Source: UBA3839 sp963627995 (GTDB lineage Bacteria; Bacteroidota; Bacteroidia; Bacteroidales; Bacteroidaceae). From it: DNA of 64,000 nucleotides. Shown piece after piece: positions 49,181-58,111 of this stretch. Within the stretch, counting starts at the first letter, position 1; each line of letters opens with the position of its first letter. Location of the stretch: positions 1 through 64,000 of the forward strand of contig CAVGCV010000001.1 in the NCBI GenBank assembly GCA_963627995.1. Reading direction: 5' to 3'. Made by a program: the position numbers and the translations under genes. Under the pieces are notes generated by a model. It did not search any database, was not told where the DNA came from, and saw only the letters and a list, made by a program, of their open reading frames with translations.

Positions 49181-50482
49181 ATGAAACGGAACTACATCAT
49201 CCTGCTGTTCGCCCTGCTACTCGTTCCCCTGGCGGCGGACGCAAAGAAGAAGGAAAAGACCGACCGCGAGGTGTGGGTGGACATCATGTACCAGATGGCC
49301 GAGCCCGTGCTGCGCAACATGGCCGAGGGCCGGCTGCAGCAGACCATGACGCTGGAGAACGGCGGGCTGGAGCTGTCGCCCACGTGGGACAACCGCGACA
49401 AGAAGGTGAGCTACATGGAGTGCTTCGCGCGCCTCATGGCCGGCCTCGCGCCGTGGCTCTCGCTGCCCGACGACGACACGGCCGAGGGCGCGAAGCGCAA
49501 GCAGCTGCGCGAGTGGGCGCTGAAGGCCTACGCCAACGCCGTCGACCCCGACAGCCCCGACTACCTCGGCTGGAAGTCGGGCGGACAGACGCTCGTCGAC
49601 GCCGCCTACCTCGTGGAGTCGCTCTACCGGGGCTACGACGCGCTGTGGAAGCCGCTCGACGAGGTGACGAAACAGCGCTACATCAAGGAGATACAGGGCC
49701 TGCGCCGCTACGACCCGCCCTACACCAACTGGCTGCTCTTCGTGGGCATGGAGGAGTGCTTCCTCATGTACGTCGGCGCCGACTACGACGCTTTCCGCAT
49801 CAAGATGGCGATGAGCAAGGCCGAGGAGTGGTACGTCGGCGACGGGCTGTACAGCGACGGCCCCTCGTTCGCGTTCGACTACTACAACGCCTTCGTCATA
49901 CAGCCCATGTACGTGGAGTGCCTGGAGATGATCGCCGCCCGGCGCGGCAACGACACCTACCTCATCCGCAGCAAGGAGGCGAAGATGAACGGGGCGAAGA
50001 ACCGCGTGGCCGAGGTGCGCAAGCGCATGCAGAAGTACAGCGTCATCCTGGAGCGCTTCATCTCGCCCGAGGGCACGTTCCCCGTCGTGGGGCGCTCCAT
50101 CCCCTACCGCATGGCGGTGTTCCAGCCGCTGGCGCAGCTCGCGTGGCGCAAGCAGCTCCCCGAGGAGCTGAGCGACGGGCAGGTGCGGAGCGGCATCACG
50201 GCCGTCGCCAAGAACATGTTCGGCCGCGCCAGCAACTTCAACAAGCAGGGATTCCTCACCATCGGCTTCGTGGGCAACCACCCCAACGTGGCCGACTGGT
50301 ACACCAACAACGGGTCGCTCTACATGACCTCGCTCGCCTTCCTGCCGCTCGGGCTGCCGGCCAGCGACGCCTTCTGGACCGCCCCGGCAGAGAAGTGGAC
50401 ATCGAAGAAGGCGTGGGAGGGCGACGACTTCCCGAAAGACCACAAGTGGGACATCAACCGCCAGATGCTCTACTGGGAATAG
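49181..50482 (+). CDS. DUF2264 family protein (GH154-type alpha/alpha barrel)
   Basis: 433 residues with a signal peptide (LLFALLLVPLAADA). Conserved DUF2264 blocks are YMECFARLMAGLAPWL, ALKAYANAVDPDSPDYLGW, PPYTNWLLFVGMEECFL and GDGLYSDGPSFAFDYYNAFV. DUF2264 corresponds to glycoside hydrolase family GH154, in which beta-glucuronidase activity has been reported, so a sugar-acid-releasing enzyme is possible. It lacks the C-terminal extension of longer members. There is no SusC/SusD pair nearby. Confidence 0.85.
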   Translation: MKRNYIILLFALLLVPLAADAKKKEKTDREVWVDIMYQMAEPVLRNMAEGRLQQTMTLENGGLELSPTWDNRDKKVSYMECFARLMAGLAPWLSLPDDDTAEGAKRKQLREWALKAYANAVDPDSPDYLGWKSGGQTLVDAAYLVESLYRGYDALWKPLDEVTKQRYIKEIQGLRRYDPPYTNWLLFVGMEECFLMYVGADYDAFRIKMAMSKAEEWYVGDGLYSDGPSFAFDYYNAFVIQPMYVECLEMIAARRGNDTYLIRSKEAKMNGAKNRVAEVRKRMQKYSVILERFISPEGTFPVVGRSIPYRMAVFQPLAQLAWRKQLPEELSDGQVRSGITAVAKNMFGRASNFNKQGFLTIGFVGNHPNVADWYTNNGSLYMTSLAFLPLGLPASDAFWTAPAEKWTSKKAWEGDDFPKDHKWDINRQMLYWE

Positions 50483-50506
50483 GCCGCGCACAGGCGCACG
50501 GAAACG

Positions 50507-50545
50507 GCGAAGCCCCCTCGCAGACAGTCTGCGAGGGGGCTTCGC
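50507..50545. terminator. 19-bp perfect hairpin between DUF2264 and TM2 genes
   Basis: Arms 50507-50525 and 50527-50545 around a single base; TTGTTTT follows on the plus strand. Confidence 0.88.
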
Positions 50546-50573
50546 TTGTTTTATCCTTAGGATTCGCGCGTCA

Positions 50574-50912
50574 TCAAGAGAACGAATTCTTGATGCTCTT
50601 GAAGTAGTCGCCGAACGAGTCGATGGGCACCTCCACATACTTCGCCTCGAAGTCCTCCTGCGGCTTGATGAACATCATGATGCCCTGAATCAGGAAGATG
50701 ATGCCCATGATGGAAGAAACGATCCCGCACGTAATGGTTCCTGCTATAAAGACGAGCAGCAGCGTGTAGATGCCGGCCTTCGTCTGGCCGCAATAGAAAT
50801 AATGTGCACCGAATCCGCCAAGCAGGAGGCAAAGGAGTGCAGCCACACCACGGCTCTTTCCGCTCTTTCCAGCCTCGAACAGTCCGGGCTGGGAGTTCAT
50901 GTTTTCGCTCAT
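50574..50912 (-). CDS. TM2 domain protein, second copy
   Basis: 112 residues from ATG 50912 (MSENMNSQPGLFE). Two hydrophobic segments follow a basic SGKSRG: VAALLCLLLGGFGAHYFYCG, carrying the TM2 helix and turn, and IYTLLLVFIAGTITCGIV, with a third at about 70-85. It is not closely similar to the TM2 protein at 43808. The start is chosen over the longer frame, which crosses the promoter box. Function unknown. Confidence 0.83.
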   Translation of the reverse strand: MSENMNSQPGLFEAGKSGKSRGVAALLCLLLGGFGAHYFYCGQTKAGIYTLLLVFIAGTITCGIVSSIMGIIFLIQGIMMFIKPQEDFEAKYVEVPIDSFGDYFKSIKNSFS

Positions 50913-51017
50913 ATTGATTTTGTTTTTACTGTGCCTGCGGCTCTCCAAACACAAATGGATAAAAAAAGAAAATAAAGAACAAAGACAGCGAAGCGAGCCC
51001 ATCCTGCTGCGATGCCA

Positions 51018-51025
51018 CAAATTTA
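51018..51025 (-). promoter_or_regulatory. TAnnTTTG box for the second TM2 gene
   Basis: TAAATTTG on the minus strand, 106 bp before the start at 50912. Confidence 0.45.
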
Positions 51026-51098
51026 GATATTTTCACAGGACGCACAAAGCAAACGCGCAAAATAGTGCGGTGCGCCCGGCATTTCCGTGGAAAATACG

Positions 51099-51106
51099 TA
51101 ACTTTG
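51099..51106 (+). promoter_or_regulatory. TAnnTTTG box for guaA
   Basis: TAACTTTG, 81 bp before the guaA ATG; divergent from the TM2 promoter. Confidence 0.65.
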
Positions 51107-51186
51107 CCCCGTGTTTGACAATCCGGCATGACGAGTCCGCCGTTTTCTTCCGCCCGTCATGCCCCCTTTTCTCTCCTGTTTTTCTT

Positions 51187-52794
51187 ATGCAACAGAAAAT
51201 CATCATTCTCGACTTCGGCTCGCAGACCACCCAGCTGATCGGCCGCCGCGTGCGCGAGCTCGACACGTTCTGCGAGATCCTGCCCTACAACAAGTTTCCG
51301 CACGGCGACCCCGGCGTCATCGGCGTCATCCTGTCGGGCAGCCCCTTCTCCGTCTACGACAAGGAGGCGTTCAAGGCGGACCTGAGCCGCATCCGCGGCC
51401 GCTACCCCATCCTCGGCATCTGCTACGGCGCGCAGTTCATGAGCTACACCTACGGCGGGCGCGTGGAGCCGGCCGAGAGCCGCGAGTACGGGCGCGCCAA
51501 CCTCTCGTTCTTCGAGCGCGAGAACCCGCTGTTCGCGGGCTTCGAGCCCAACTCGCAGGTGTGGATGAGCCACGGCGACACCATCACCGCCCTGCCGCGG
51601 CACTTCCGGCGCATCGCATCGACGGAGAAGGTGGCGCTCGCCGCCTACCAGGCCGAGGGCGAGCCGCTGTGGGGCGTGCAGTTCCACCCCGAGGTGTTCC
51701 ACACCACGCAGGGGACGCAGCTCCTCCGCAACTTCGTGGTCGGCATCTGCGGCTCGGCGCAGGGCTGGAGCGCGGCCTCGTTCGTCGACACCACCGTGGC
51801 CGAGCTGAAGGCGCAGATCGGCAGCGACCGCGTCATCCTCGGGCTGAGCGGCGGGGTCGACAGCTCGGTGGCCGCCGTGCTGCTCAACCGCGCCGTGGGG
51901 AAGAACCTCACGTGCATCTTCGTGGACCACGGCATGCTGCGCAAGAACGAGTTCCGCAACGTGATGCACGACTACGAGTGCCTCGGCCTCAACGTCATCG
52001 GCGTGGACGCCTCGGCCAAGTTCTTCAAGGAGCTGGAGGGCGTGTCCGAGCCCGAGCGCAAGCGCAAGATCATCGGCGCGGGCTTCATCGACGTGTTCGA
52101 CGCCGAGGCGCAGAAAATCACCGACGCGCGCTGGCTGGCGCAGGGCACCATCTACCCCGACCGCATCGAGAGCCTCAACATCACGGGCAAAGTCATCAAG
52201 AGCCACCACAACGTGGGCGGGCTGCCCGAGAAGATGAACCTCCGCCTCTGCGAGCCGCTGAAGTGGCTCTTCAAGGACGAGGTGCGGCGCGTGGGGCGGC
52301 AGCTCGGCATGCCCGAGCACCTCATCACGCGCCACCCCTTCCCCGGCCCCGGGCTGGCCGTGCGCATCCTGGGCGACATCACGCCCGAGAAAGTGCGCGT
52401 GCTGCAGGACGCCGACGACATCTTCATCCAGGGGCTGCGCGACTGGAAGGTGCGCCTGTCGGGCGAGGAGGCGCGCCGCGTGCTCGCCGCCGGCGTCCCG
52501 GCCGAGATGGCGAACGGCGAGGTCGAGGTGTCGCTCTACGACCAGACGTGGCAGGCCGGCGCCATCCTGCTGCCCGTGAAGTCCGTCGGCGTGATGGGCG
52601 ACGAGCGCACCTACGAGCGCGCCGTCGCACTCCGCGCCGTCACCTCCACCGACGCCATGACGGCCGACTGGGCCCACCTGCCCTACGACTTCATGGCCAA
52701 GGTGTCGAACGACATCATCAACCACGTGCGCGGCGTGAACCGCGTTTGCTACGACATCTCCTCCAAGCCGCCGGCAACCATCGAGTGGGAATAG
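51187..52794 (+). CDS. guaA: GMP synthase (glutamine-hydrolysing)
   Basis: 535 residues; ATG 51187 starts MQQKIIILDFGSQTTQLI, the usual N-terminus. The class I amidotransferase half has the nucleophile in GICYGAQ (Cys79) and VQFHPEVFHT; the usual Met after GICYG is Ala here. The synthase half has the PP-loop LSGGVDSSV near residue 218 and the C-terminal dimerisation domain ending PPATIEWE. It converts XMP to GMP. It is monocistronic between a divergent promoter and a hairpin, and convergent to another purine gene, purN. Confidence 0.96.
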   Translation: MQQKIIILDFGSQTTQLIGRRVRELDTFCEILPYNKFPHGDPGVIGVILSGSPFSVYDKEAFKADLSRIRGRYPILGICYGAQFMSYTYGGRVEPAESREYGRANLSFFERENPLFAGFEPNSQVWMSHGDTITALPRHFRRIASTEKVALAAYQAEGEPLWGVQFHPEVFHTTQGTQLLRNFVVGICGSAQGWSAASFVDTTVAELKAQIGSDRVILGLSGGVDSSVAAVLLNRAVGKNLTCIFVDHGMLRKNEFRNVMHDYECLGLNVIGVDASAKFFKELEGVSEPERKRKIIGAGFIDVFDAEAQKITDARWLAQGTIYPDRIESLNITGKVIKSHHNVGGLPEKMNLRLCEPLKWLFKDEVRRVGRQLGMPEHLITRHPFPGPGLAVRILGDITPEKVRVLQDADDIFIQGLRDWKVRLSGEEARRVLAAGVPAEMANGEVEVSLYDQTWQAGAILLPVKSVGVMGDERTYERAVALRAVTSTDAMTADWAHLPYDFMAKVSNDIINHVRGVNRVCYDISSKPPATIEWE

Positions 52795-52810
52795 CCCGCC
52801 GCCGGCCGGC

Positions 52811-52864
52811 ACACACAGGCAGCGCGCCCTGCAACTCCGCATTGCAGGGCGCGCTGCCGTGTGT
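52811..52864. terminator. Long hairpin between guaA and purN
   Basis: Perfect 16-bp arms 52818-52833 and 52843-52858, extended outward by ACACAC/GTGTGT with one bulged A. No T-run. Confidence 0.82.
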
Positions 52865-52891
52865 GCGTGCGTGCCGGCCAGCCCCCGGGGG

Positions 52892-53461
52892 CTACGCCAG
52901 CCGTCCGAGCACCTCCTCCACCACCAGCGGGAAGTACCTCATCTCCAGCTCGTGCTCCTTGGCCGCGATGTCGTCCACCGTGTCGTCGGGCGAGACGGGC
53001 GTCGAGAACTGGCGGATGATCTCGCCCCCGTCGCACACGGCCGACACGTAGTGGACGGTCATGCCCGTCTCGGCATCGCCGGCGGCCTTCACCGCCTCGT
53101 GCACATGACGGCCGTACATGCCCTTGCCGCCATGCCTGGGCAGGAGGGCGGGGTGGAGGTTGATGATGCGGCGCGGGAACGCCTCGATCAGGTAGTCGGG
53201 CACGAGCGGCAGGAAGCCGGCGAGGACGATGAACTCCACGCCGTAGTTGCGCAGCAGGGGCAGCGTGGAGCCGGCGTCGCGCAGCGCGTCGCGCGGCACG
53301 ATCTCGGTCGGCACGCCCAGCCTCTGCGCGCGCACCAGGGCGTAGGCGTCGGCGCGGCTGCTCACCACCACGGCCACCTCCACCCTCTCCGACCCTTGGA
53401 AATGGCGGATGAGCTGCTCGCAGTTGCTTCCGCTTCCCGACACAAAAATGGCTATCTTCAT
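52892..53461 (-). CDS. purN: Phosphoribosylglycinamide formyltransferase
   Basis: 189 residues from ATG 53461 (MKIAIFVSGSGSNCEQLI). It carries the formyltransferase signatures IINLHPALLPRHGGKGMYG (Asn and His of the active site) and TVHYVSAVCDGGEII (active-site Asp). It transfers a formyl group from 10-formyl-THF to GAR in purine synthesis. The family start and a promoter box 24 bp upstream exclude the longer frame. Confidence 0.95.
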   Translation of the reverse strand: MKIAIFVSGSGSNCEQLIRHFQGSERVEVAVVVSSRADAYALVRAQRLGVPTEIVPRDALRDAGSTLPLLRNYGVEFIVLAGFLPLVPDYLIEAFPRRIINLHPALLPRHGGKGMYGRHVHEAVKAAGDAETGMTVHYVSAVCDGGEIIRQFSTPVSPDDTVDDIAAKEHELEMRYFPLVVEEVLGRLA

Positions 53462-53484
53462 ATGGTTCCGGTTGATGTTGCGTG

Positions 53485-53492
53485 CAAAGTTA
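53485..53492 (-). promoter_or_regulatory. TAnnTTTG box for purN
   Basis: TAACTTTG on the minus strand, 24 bp before the start at 53461. Confidence 0.65.
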
Positions 53493-53658
53493 GTCATTTT
53501 CCGACGTTCCGCGCCGCTATTTCCGCGACAACTCCACCCCCCGCCGCCAACTTCCAGGGACGGGCGCGGCGGACGGGACGCTACGGACGGGAGCGACCCG
53601 TGCAGCGGAATTCGCAGCACGCTGGCGCACAGCACTTTGCAAAACACCGGACAGCGCG

Positions 53659-53773
53659 CCGAAAACCTCCGCAGAGAAAGCCCGCGCGCTCCGCAGAGAA
53701 AATGTTTTTCGTCCGCAGAGAAAATGTTTTTTCTCCGCGGACGTTTTTACAGCCCCTCCGCAGTGTTTTTCCA
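53659..53773 (-). repeat. Phased-dyad intergenic element, copy 7
   Basis: Cores at 53669-53674, 53691-53696, 53713-53718, 53735-53740 and 53758-53763 (22, 22, 22, 23). A further AAAACACCGG at 53641-53650 lies 22 bp left of the first core and may be a decayed sixth unit. Confidence 0.92.
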
Positions 53774-54189
53774 GGGGCGGCACGACGGCACGCAACGCGC
53801 TCGCCGACAGCGCGTTGCGGAAGCGCCGCGACAAAAATGGCCCTCACGGAGGGGGCGGCGGAGTGCAGGAATCGTGCAGAAGATGCAACAAAAACGTCTT
53901 CCGCGCAAGAAATCAACATATCGCCCCACGGCTGCAACAAAACGCACCCAGCGTCCGGCGCGGATGCGCGACCTTTGCAGCCGTCGGAGGTGTCCCGCCC
54001 CGCCGGGGCCGGCACCGACAGCCTCCGCGGGCGGCGCGCGCCGCGCCCCGGAAGACGAACGGAAAGAACCTTGTTTTTATAAACGGAAGATTTGGTTAGT
54101 TAGTTTTATGTATTCTTGAAAGGAGCCCGGTGCATCGCGACGACGCGCCGGGCTTCTGCGTTGCCGCCGGGCGGCGGGCGCGAAGAAAA
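53774..54189. other. Non-coding stretch with a weak hairpin
   Basis: I find no supportable gene. An ACCTTTG box lacking the leading TA (near 53970), a G+C-rich part and an A/T-rich stretch (54068-54120) are followed by a hairpin at 54124-54154 (10-bp stem). A small RNA read rightward is possible but unsupported otherwise. Confidence 0.4.
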
Positions 54190-54239
54190 GACGGCAAAGG
54201 GTGCGCGTCCCGCGATGGGGACGCGCACCCTTTGCCGTC
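54190..54239. terminator. 22-bp perfect hairpin after the DUF3127 gene
   Basis: Arms 54190-54211 and 54218-54239 are perfect complements. It lies 24 bp after the stop of the minus-strand DUF3127 gene; no T-run. Confidence 0.8.
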
Positions 54240-54263
54240 ACGGTACCGCCCCCGGCAGGGGGG

Positions 54264-54659
54264 TCAGAAGGGAAGGTCGCTCGTCGAGTCGCCGCCGCCG
54301 AAGTCGGCGGCCGGAGCCTGCGCGGCCGGCTGGAAGGGAGGGACGGACGCCGCGCCGGCGTCCGGGGCGCCCTGGGCCTGCCCGGGCTGGACGCGGTCGA
54401 CGCGCCACGCGCGAATGTCGTTGAACCACTTGCCCTGCCATTCGCGGGCGTTGATGTCGAAGAACACGTTGATTTCCTCGCCCTGCTGGATGTTGAACTG
54501 CTTAATCTTGTCCTCGCCGAAGACGTTGAACACCATGCGGCGCGGATACTGCTCGTGCGTCTCGACCACGTAGTCCTGCGTCATCCACGTGTTTCCCGTT
54601 GCCTTGGAGACGCCGCTGCGCGCCTCGAGGACTGCTATCACCTTTCCTTGTAATTCCAT
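54264..54659 (-). CDS. DUF3127 protein, SSB-like OB fold with acidic-hydrophobic C-tip
   Basis: 131 residues from ATG 54659 (MELQGKVIAVLEARSGVSK). The N-terminal 90 residues follow the DUF3127 pattern, including WMTQDYVVETHEQYPRRMVF and GEEINVFFDINAREWQGKWF, which reads as an OB fold of the single-stranded-DNA-binding type. A Pro/Ala/Gln-rich linker leads to DSTSDLPF at the very end, much like the DDDIPF tip through which SSB recruits partners. ssDNA binding is therefore an inference from layout. Its neighbour, divergent by about 200 bp, is dnaN. Confidence 0.82.
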   Translation of the reverse strand: MELQGKVIAVLEARSGVSKATGNTWMTQDYVVETHEQYPRRMVFNVFGEDKIKQFNIQQGEEINVFFDINAREWQGKWFNDIRAWRVDRVQPGQAQGAPDAGAASVPPFQPAAQAPAADFGGGDSTSDLPF

Positions 54660-54755
54660 CGTAGTGTGCTTAAAAAAATTCGTGCGAAAATACAAATTAT
54701 CCGCGGAACGCACAAATTTGGCTTCCGATTCTTGAGGAAAGCGGAAAACATTTCA

Positions 54756-54763
54756 TACCTTTG
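54756..54763 (+). promoter_or_regulatory. TAnnTTTG box for dnaN
   Basis: TACCTTTG, 93 bp before the dnaN ATG. Confidence 0.65.
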
Positions 54764-54855
54764 TGTGCTTTTAGGGGCGCGCCCGCGCGGCCTTCCGCAG
54801 CGCGCGGAGCGGCGGCCCCGGCCCCACTTGTCTAATCCGAAAAAACGACACACCC

Positions 54856-55980
54856 ATGAGATTCAACGTATCAAGCACCATGCTCTGCGGCCGGCTGCAG
54901 ACACTGAGCCGGGTTCTCGCCAGCAAGAGCGCGCTCCAGATCCTGGACTGCATCCTCTTCGAGCTGGAAGGCGGGAAGCTGCGCCTGACGGCGTCCGACA
55001 GCGAGACGACGCTCGTCACGACGCTCGACGTGAACGAGGCGGACGCCGACGGGCGCTTCGCCATCAAGGCCGGCACCATCATCAACGGACTGAAGGAAAT
55101 CTCGGAGCAGCCCGTGACCATCGACGTGAACGGCGAGAGCCACGAGGTGCTGATCACATACCAGAACGGGAAGAGCAACTTCGTGGGCCAGAGCGGCGAG
55201 GAGTACCCCCTCCCGCAGCCGGCGGGCGACGGCGCGCAGCAGCTGGCGCTGAGCAACGAGACGCTGCTCTCGGGCATCTCGCGCGCCCTCTTCGCCACGG
55301 CCGACGACGAGCTGCGCCCCGTGATGAACGGCATCTACTTCGACATCTCCGCCGAGAGCGTGACCTTCGTGGCCAGCGACGGCCACAAGCTCGTGCGCGA
55401 CCGCGTGTTCTCGGCCCGCGGCGACCAGCCCGCCGCGTTCATCCTGCCAAAGAAGCCGGCGCGCCTGCTGAAGGACATCCTCGCCAAGGAGCCGGGCGAC
55501 GCGGAAATCCGCTTCGACGAGCGCAACGCCCGCGTGCGGCTGGAGAACTACACGCTGAGCTGCCGCCTGATCGAGGGGCGCTACCCCAACTACAACTCCG
55601 TGATTCCGACGGACAACCCCTTCCGCGTGACGATAGACCGCGCGGCGCTGGTCAGCGCGCTGCGCCGCGTGCTCGTGTTCGCCAGCACCAGCACCTCGCT
55701 CGTGAAGCTGCGCATCGACGCGAACAACACGATGGTGTCGGCGCAGGACATCGAGTTCGCCACGTCGGCCGAGGAGAACATCCTCTGCGACTACAGCGGC
55801 AACCCCATGAGCATCGGCTTCAAGGGCACGTTCCTCATCGACATCCTCAACAGCATGACGGCGCAGGAGGTGGTGCTGGAGCTGGCCGACCCGAGCCGCG
55901 CCGGGGTCATCGTGCCGGCCGAGCAGGAGGAGGGCGAGGACCTGCTCATGCTGCTCATGCCCATGATGCTAAACGAATAG
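54856..55980 (+). CDS. dnaN: DNA polymerase III sliding clamp (beta subunit)
   Basis: 374 residues, full length, with the three clamp domains: LSRVLASKSALQILDCILFE early, SGISRALFATADDELRPVMNGIYFD at the start of domain 2, and the C-terminal LLMLLMPMMLNE in place of the usual PM(R)L end. The clamp encircles DNA and holds polymerase III. In this group dnaN is not next to dnaA; it leads dnaN-exonuclease-coaBC-porD with gaps of 10, 53 and 7 bp, which suggests one operon. Confidence 0.96.
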   Translation: MRFNVSSTMLCGRLQTLSRVLASKSALQILDCILFELEGGKLRLTASDSETTLVTTLDVNEADADGRFAIKAGTIINGLKEISEQPVTIDVNGESHEVLITYQNGKSNFVGQSGEEYPLPQPAGDGAQQLALSNETLLSGISRALFATADDELRPVMNGIYFDISAESVTFVASDGHKLVRDRVFSARGDQPAAFILPKKPARLLKDILAKEPGDAEIRFDERNARVRLENYTLSCRLIEGRYPNYNSVIPTDNPFRVTIDRAALVSALRRVLVFASTSTSLVKLRIDANNTMVSAQDIEFATSAEENILCDYSGNPMSIGFKGTFLIDILNSMTAQEVVLELADPSRAGVIVPAEQEEGEDLLMLLMPMMLNE

Positions 55981-55990
55981 GAGCGGAGGA

Positions 55991-56791
55991 ATGAGACTGA
56001 AGCTCAAGCGGCCCGTCGTCTTCTTCGACCTCGAGACCACCGGCGTGGAGCCCGCCCGCGACCACATCGTGGAGCTCTGCTACATCAAGGTCGAGCCCAA
56101 CGGCAACGAGGAGACGAGAACCATGCGGATACGCCCGGCCGACGCGGAAGGCAACACCGTGCACATCCCCGAGCACACGACGGCGGTGCACGGCATCAGC
56201 GACGACGACGTGAGGGACTGCCCCACGTTCGCCGACATCGCCAAGGAGCTGGCGCGCGCGCTGGAAGGCTGCGACTTCGCGGGATTCAACTCCAACCGCT
56301 TCGACGTGCCCATGCTCGTGGAGGAGTTCCTGCGCGCCGGCGTGAACATCGACCTGGCCGGCCGCAAGCTCATCGACGTGCAGAACATCTACCACAAGCT
56401 GGAGAAGCGCACCCTGGCGGCCGCCTACAAGTTCTATTGCGACAAGGAACTGGAGAACGCCCACTCGGCGGCCGCCGACACGCGCGCCACGATGGAGGTG
56501 CTGGAGGCGCAGCTCGACCACTACCCGCAGGACCTGCGGAACGACGTGGACTTCCTCGCCGACTTCTCGGCCATGGCGCGCAACGTGGACCTCGCCGGCC
56601 GCGTGGTGCTGGACGACAAGGGGCGCGAGACCATCAACTTCGGGAAGCACAAGGGCCGGGCCGTGGCCGACGTGCTGCAGCGCGACCCCGGCTACCTGGG
56701 CTGGGTGCTGCAGGGCGACTTCCCCCTCAACACCAAGCAGGTGTTCCAGCGGCTCGCGCTCAAGTACGGCCACCCGAAGACAAAGCACTGA
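55991..56791 (+). CDS. DnaQ-like 3'-5' exonuclease
   Basis: 266 residues with a DEDDh exonuclease domain: FFDLETTGVEP (Asp, Glu), GFNSNRFDVPMLVEE (Asp) and NAHSAAADTRATMEV (His, Asp). After residue 195 comes a C-terminal block, INFGKHKGRAVADVLQ...GYLGWVLQGDFP, of the exodeoxyribonuclease X-like type that many Bacteroidetes members carry. The position right after dnaN suggests a proofreading (epsilon-like) or repair role. It is translated 10 bp after dnaN. Confidence 0.9.
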   Translation: MRLKLKRPVVFFDLETTGVEPARDHIVELCYIKVEPNGNEETRTMRIRPADAEGNTVHIPEHTTAVHGISDDDVRDCPTFADIAKELARALEGCDFAGFNSNRFDVPMLVEEFLRAGVNIDLAGRKLIDVQNIYHKLEKRTLAAAYKFYCDKELENAHSAAADTRATMEVLEAQLDHYPQDLRNDVDFLADFSAMARNVDLAGRVVLDDKGRETINFGKHKGRAVADVLQRDPGYLGWVLQGDFPLNTKQVFQRLALKYGHPKTKH

Positions 56792-56844
56792 ACACCGGCG
56801 GCCCAGGCAAGCGCACGCCACACCCCCCCAACCCCCATCCCCCC

Positions 56845-58104
56845 ATGCTGAAAGGAAAGAAAATCGTAATCGGCATCACGGGCAGCATCGCCGCCTACAA
56901 GTCGTGCCTCATCATCCGCCAGCTCGTCAAGGCCGGCGCGGAGGTGCAGGCCGTCATCACGCCGGCGGGCAAGGAGTTCATCACCCCCATCACCCTCTCG
57001 GCGCTGACGAGCAAGCCCGTCGTGAGCGACTTCTTCGCGCAGCGCGACGGGACGTGGCACTCGCACGTGGCGCTCGGGCTGTGGGCCGACGCCATGCTCG
57101 TGGCCCCCGCCACGGCATCGACCATCGCCAAGATGGCCAACGGCGTGGCCGACAACATGCTCGTCACGACCTACCTGTCGATGAAGGCGCCCGTGCTCGT
57201 CGCCCCGGCCATGGACCTCGACATGTACGCCCACCCCACGACCCGTCAGAACCTCGACAAGCTCCGCTCCTACGGCAACCGCATCATCGAGCCGCAGAGC
57301 GGGTTCCTCGCCTCCCACCTCGAGGGGAAGGGGCGCATGGAGGAGCCGGAGGAGATCGTGCGGCAGCTGGACGAGGCGCTCACGCCGCCCACGATGAGCG
57401 GCAGCAGCATCCTCGTCACGGCGGGCCCCACCTACGAGAGAATCGACCCCGTCCGCTTCGTCGGCAACTACTCGTCGGGGAAAATGGGCGTCGCCCTCGC
57501 CGAGGAATGCGCCCGGCGCGGGGCGCACGTCGAGCTGGTATGCGGCCCGGCGTCCGTACAGCCCCACCCGGGCCTGACGAGGGGCGACGCGCCGCGCGTC
57601 CGCGTCACCCGCGTGGAGACGGCGCAGCAGATGTACGAGGCCGCCGTCCGCATCTTCCCGTCGGCACAGGCAGCCATCCTCTGCGCGGCGGTGGCCGACT
57701 TCACGCCCGAGACGACCGCGCCCGAGAAAATCAAGCGCGAGGGCAGCGTCATGACGCTGCGGCTGAAGCCCACGCAGGACATCGCCGCCGCCCTGGGGCG
57801 CATGAAGACCGGGGAGCAGACGCTCGCCGGGTTCGCCCTCGAGACCAACGACGAGCAGGCCAACGCCGAGGGCAAGCTGCGCAGGAAGAACCTCGACTTC
57901 ATCGTCCTCAACTCCCTGCGCGACAAAGGGGCGGGATTCCGCACCGACACCAACAAAGTCACCATCATCCGCCACGACCTTTCCCGCACGGAGTATCCCC
58001 TCAAGGCGAAGGCCGAAGTCGCCGCCGACATCGTGGACACGCTCCACGACTGCATCGACAGCAAGCGGAAGGCCAACAGCCAGCCCCGCCAGGGGACACA
58101 CTGA
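56845..58104 (+). CDS. coaBC: Bifunctional phosphopantothenoylcysteine decarboxylase/synthetase
   Basis: 419 residues from ATG 56845 (MLKGKKIVIGITGSIAAYKS). CoaC domain: catalytic His in WHSHVALGLWADAML and the flavin/substrate clamp APAMDLDMY; the usual PAMN Asn is Asp, which is common in Bacteroidetes. CoaB domain from about residue 185: VTAGPTYERIDPVRFVGNYSSGKMG and the KGAGFRTDTNKV motif. Together they make 4'-phosphopantetheine from phosphopantothenate and cysteine in CoA synthesis. The frame open upstream overlaps the exonuclease gene. Confidence 0.95.
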   Translation: MLKGKKIVIGITGSIAAYKSCLIIRQLVKAGAEVQAVITPAGKEFITPITLSALTSKPVVSDFFAQRDGTWHSHVALGLWADAMLVAPATASTIAKMANGVADNMLVTTYLSMKAPVLVAPAMDLDMYAHPTTRQNLDKLRSYGNRIIEPQSGFLASHLEGKGRMEEPEEIVRQLDEALTPPTMSGSSILVTAGPTYERIDPVRFVGNYSSGKMGVALAEECARRGAHVELVCGPASVQPHPGLTRGDAPRVRVTRVETAQQMYEAAVRIFPSAQAAILCAAVADFTPETTAPEKIKREGSVMTLRLKPTQDIAAALGRMKTGEQTLAGFALETNDEQANAEGKLRRKNLDFIVLNSLRDKGAGFRTDTNKVTIIRHDLSRTEYPLKAKAEVAADIVDTLHDCIDSKRKANSQPRQGTH

Positions 58105-58111
58105 CCACCCC

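Noticed and set aside
53409..54119. Frames of 94-236 codons between purN and the DUF3127 gene
   Set aside because: They overlap the repeat element and purN, contain long Arg/Pro-rich runs and have no start signal.
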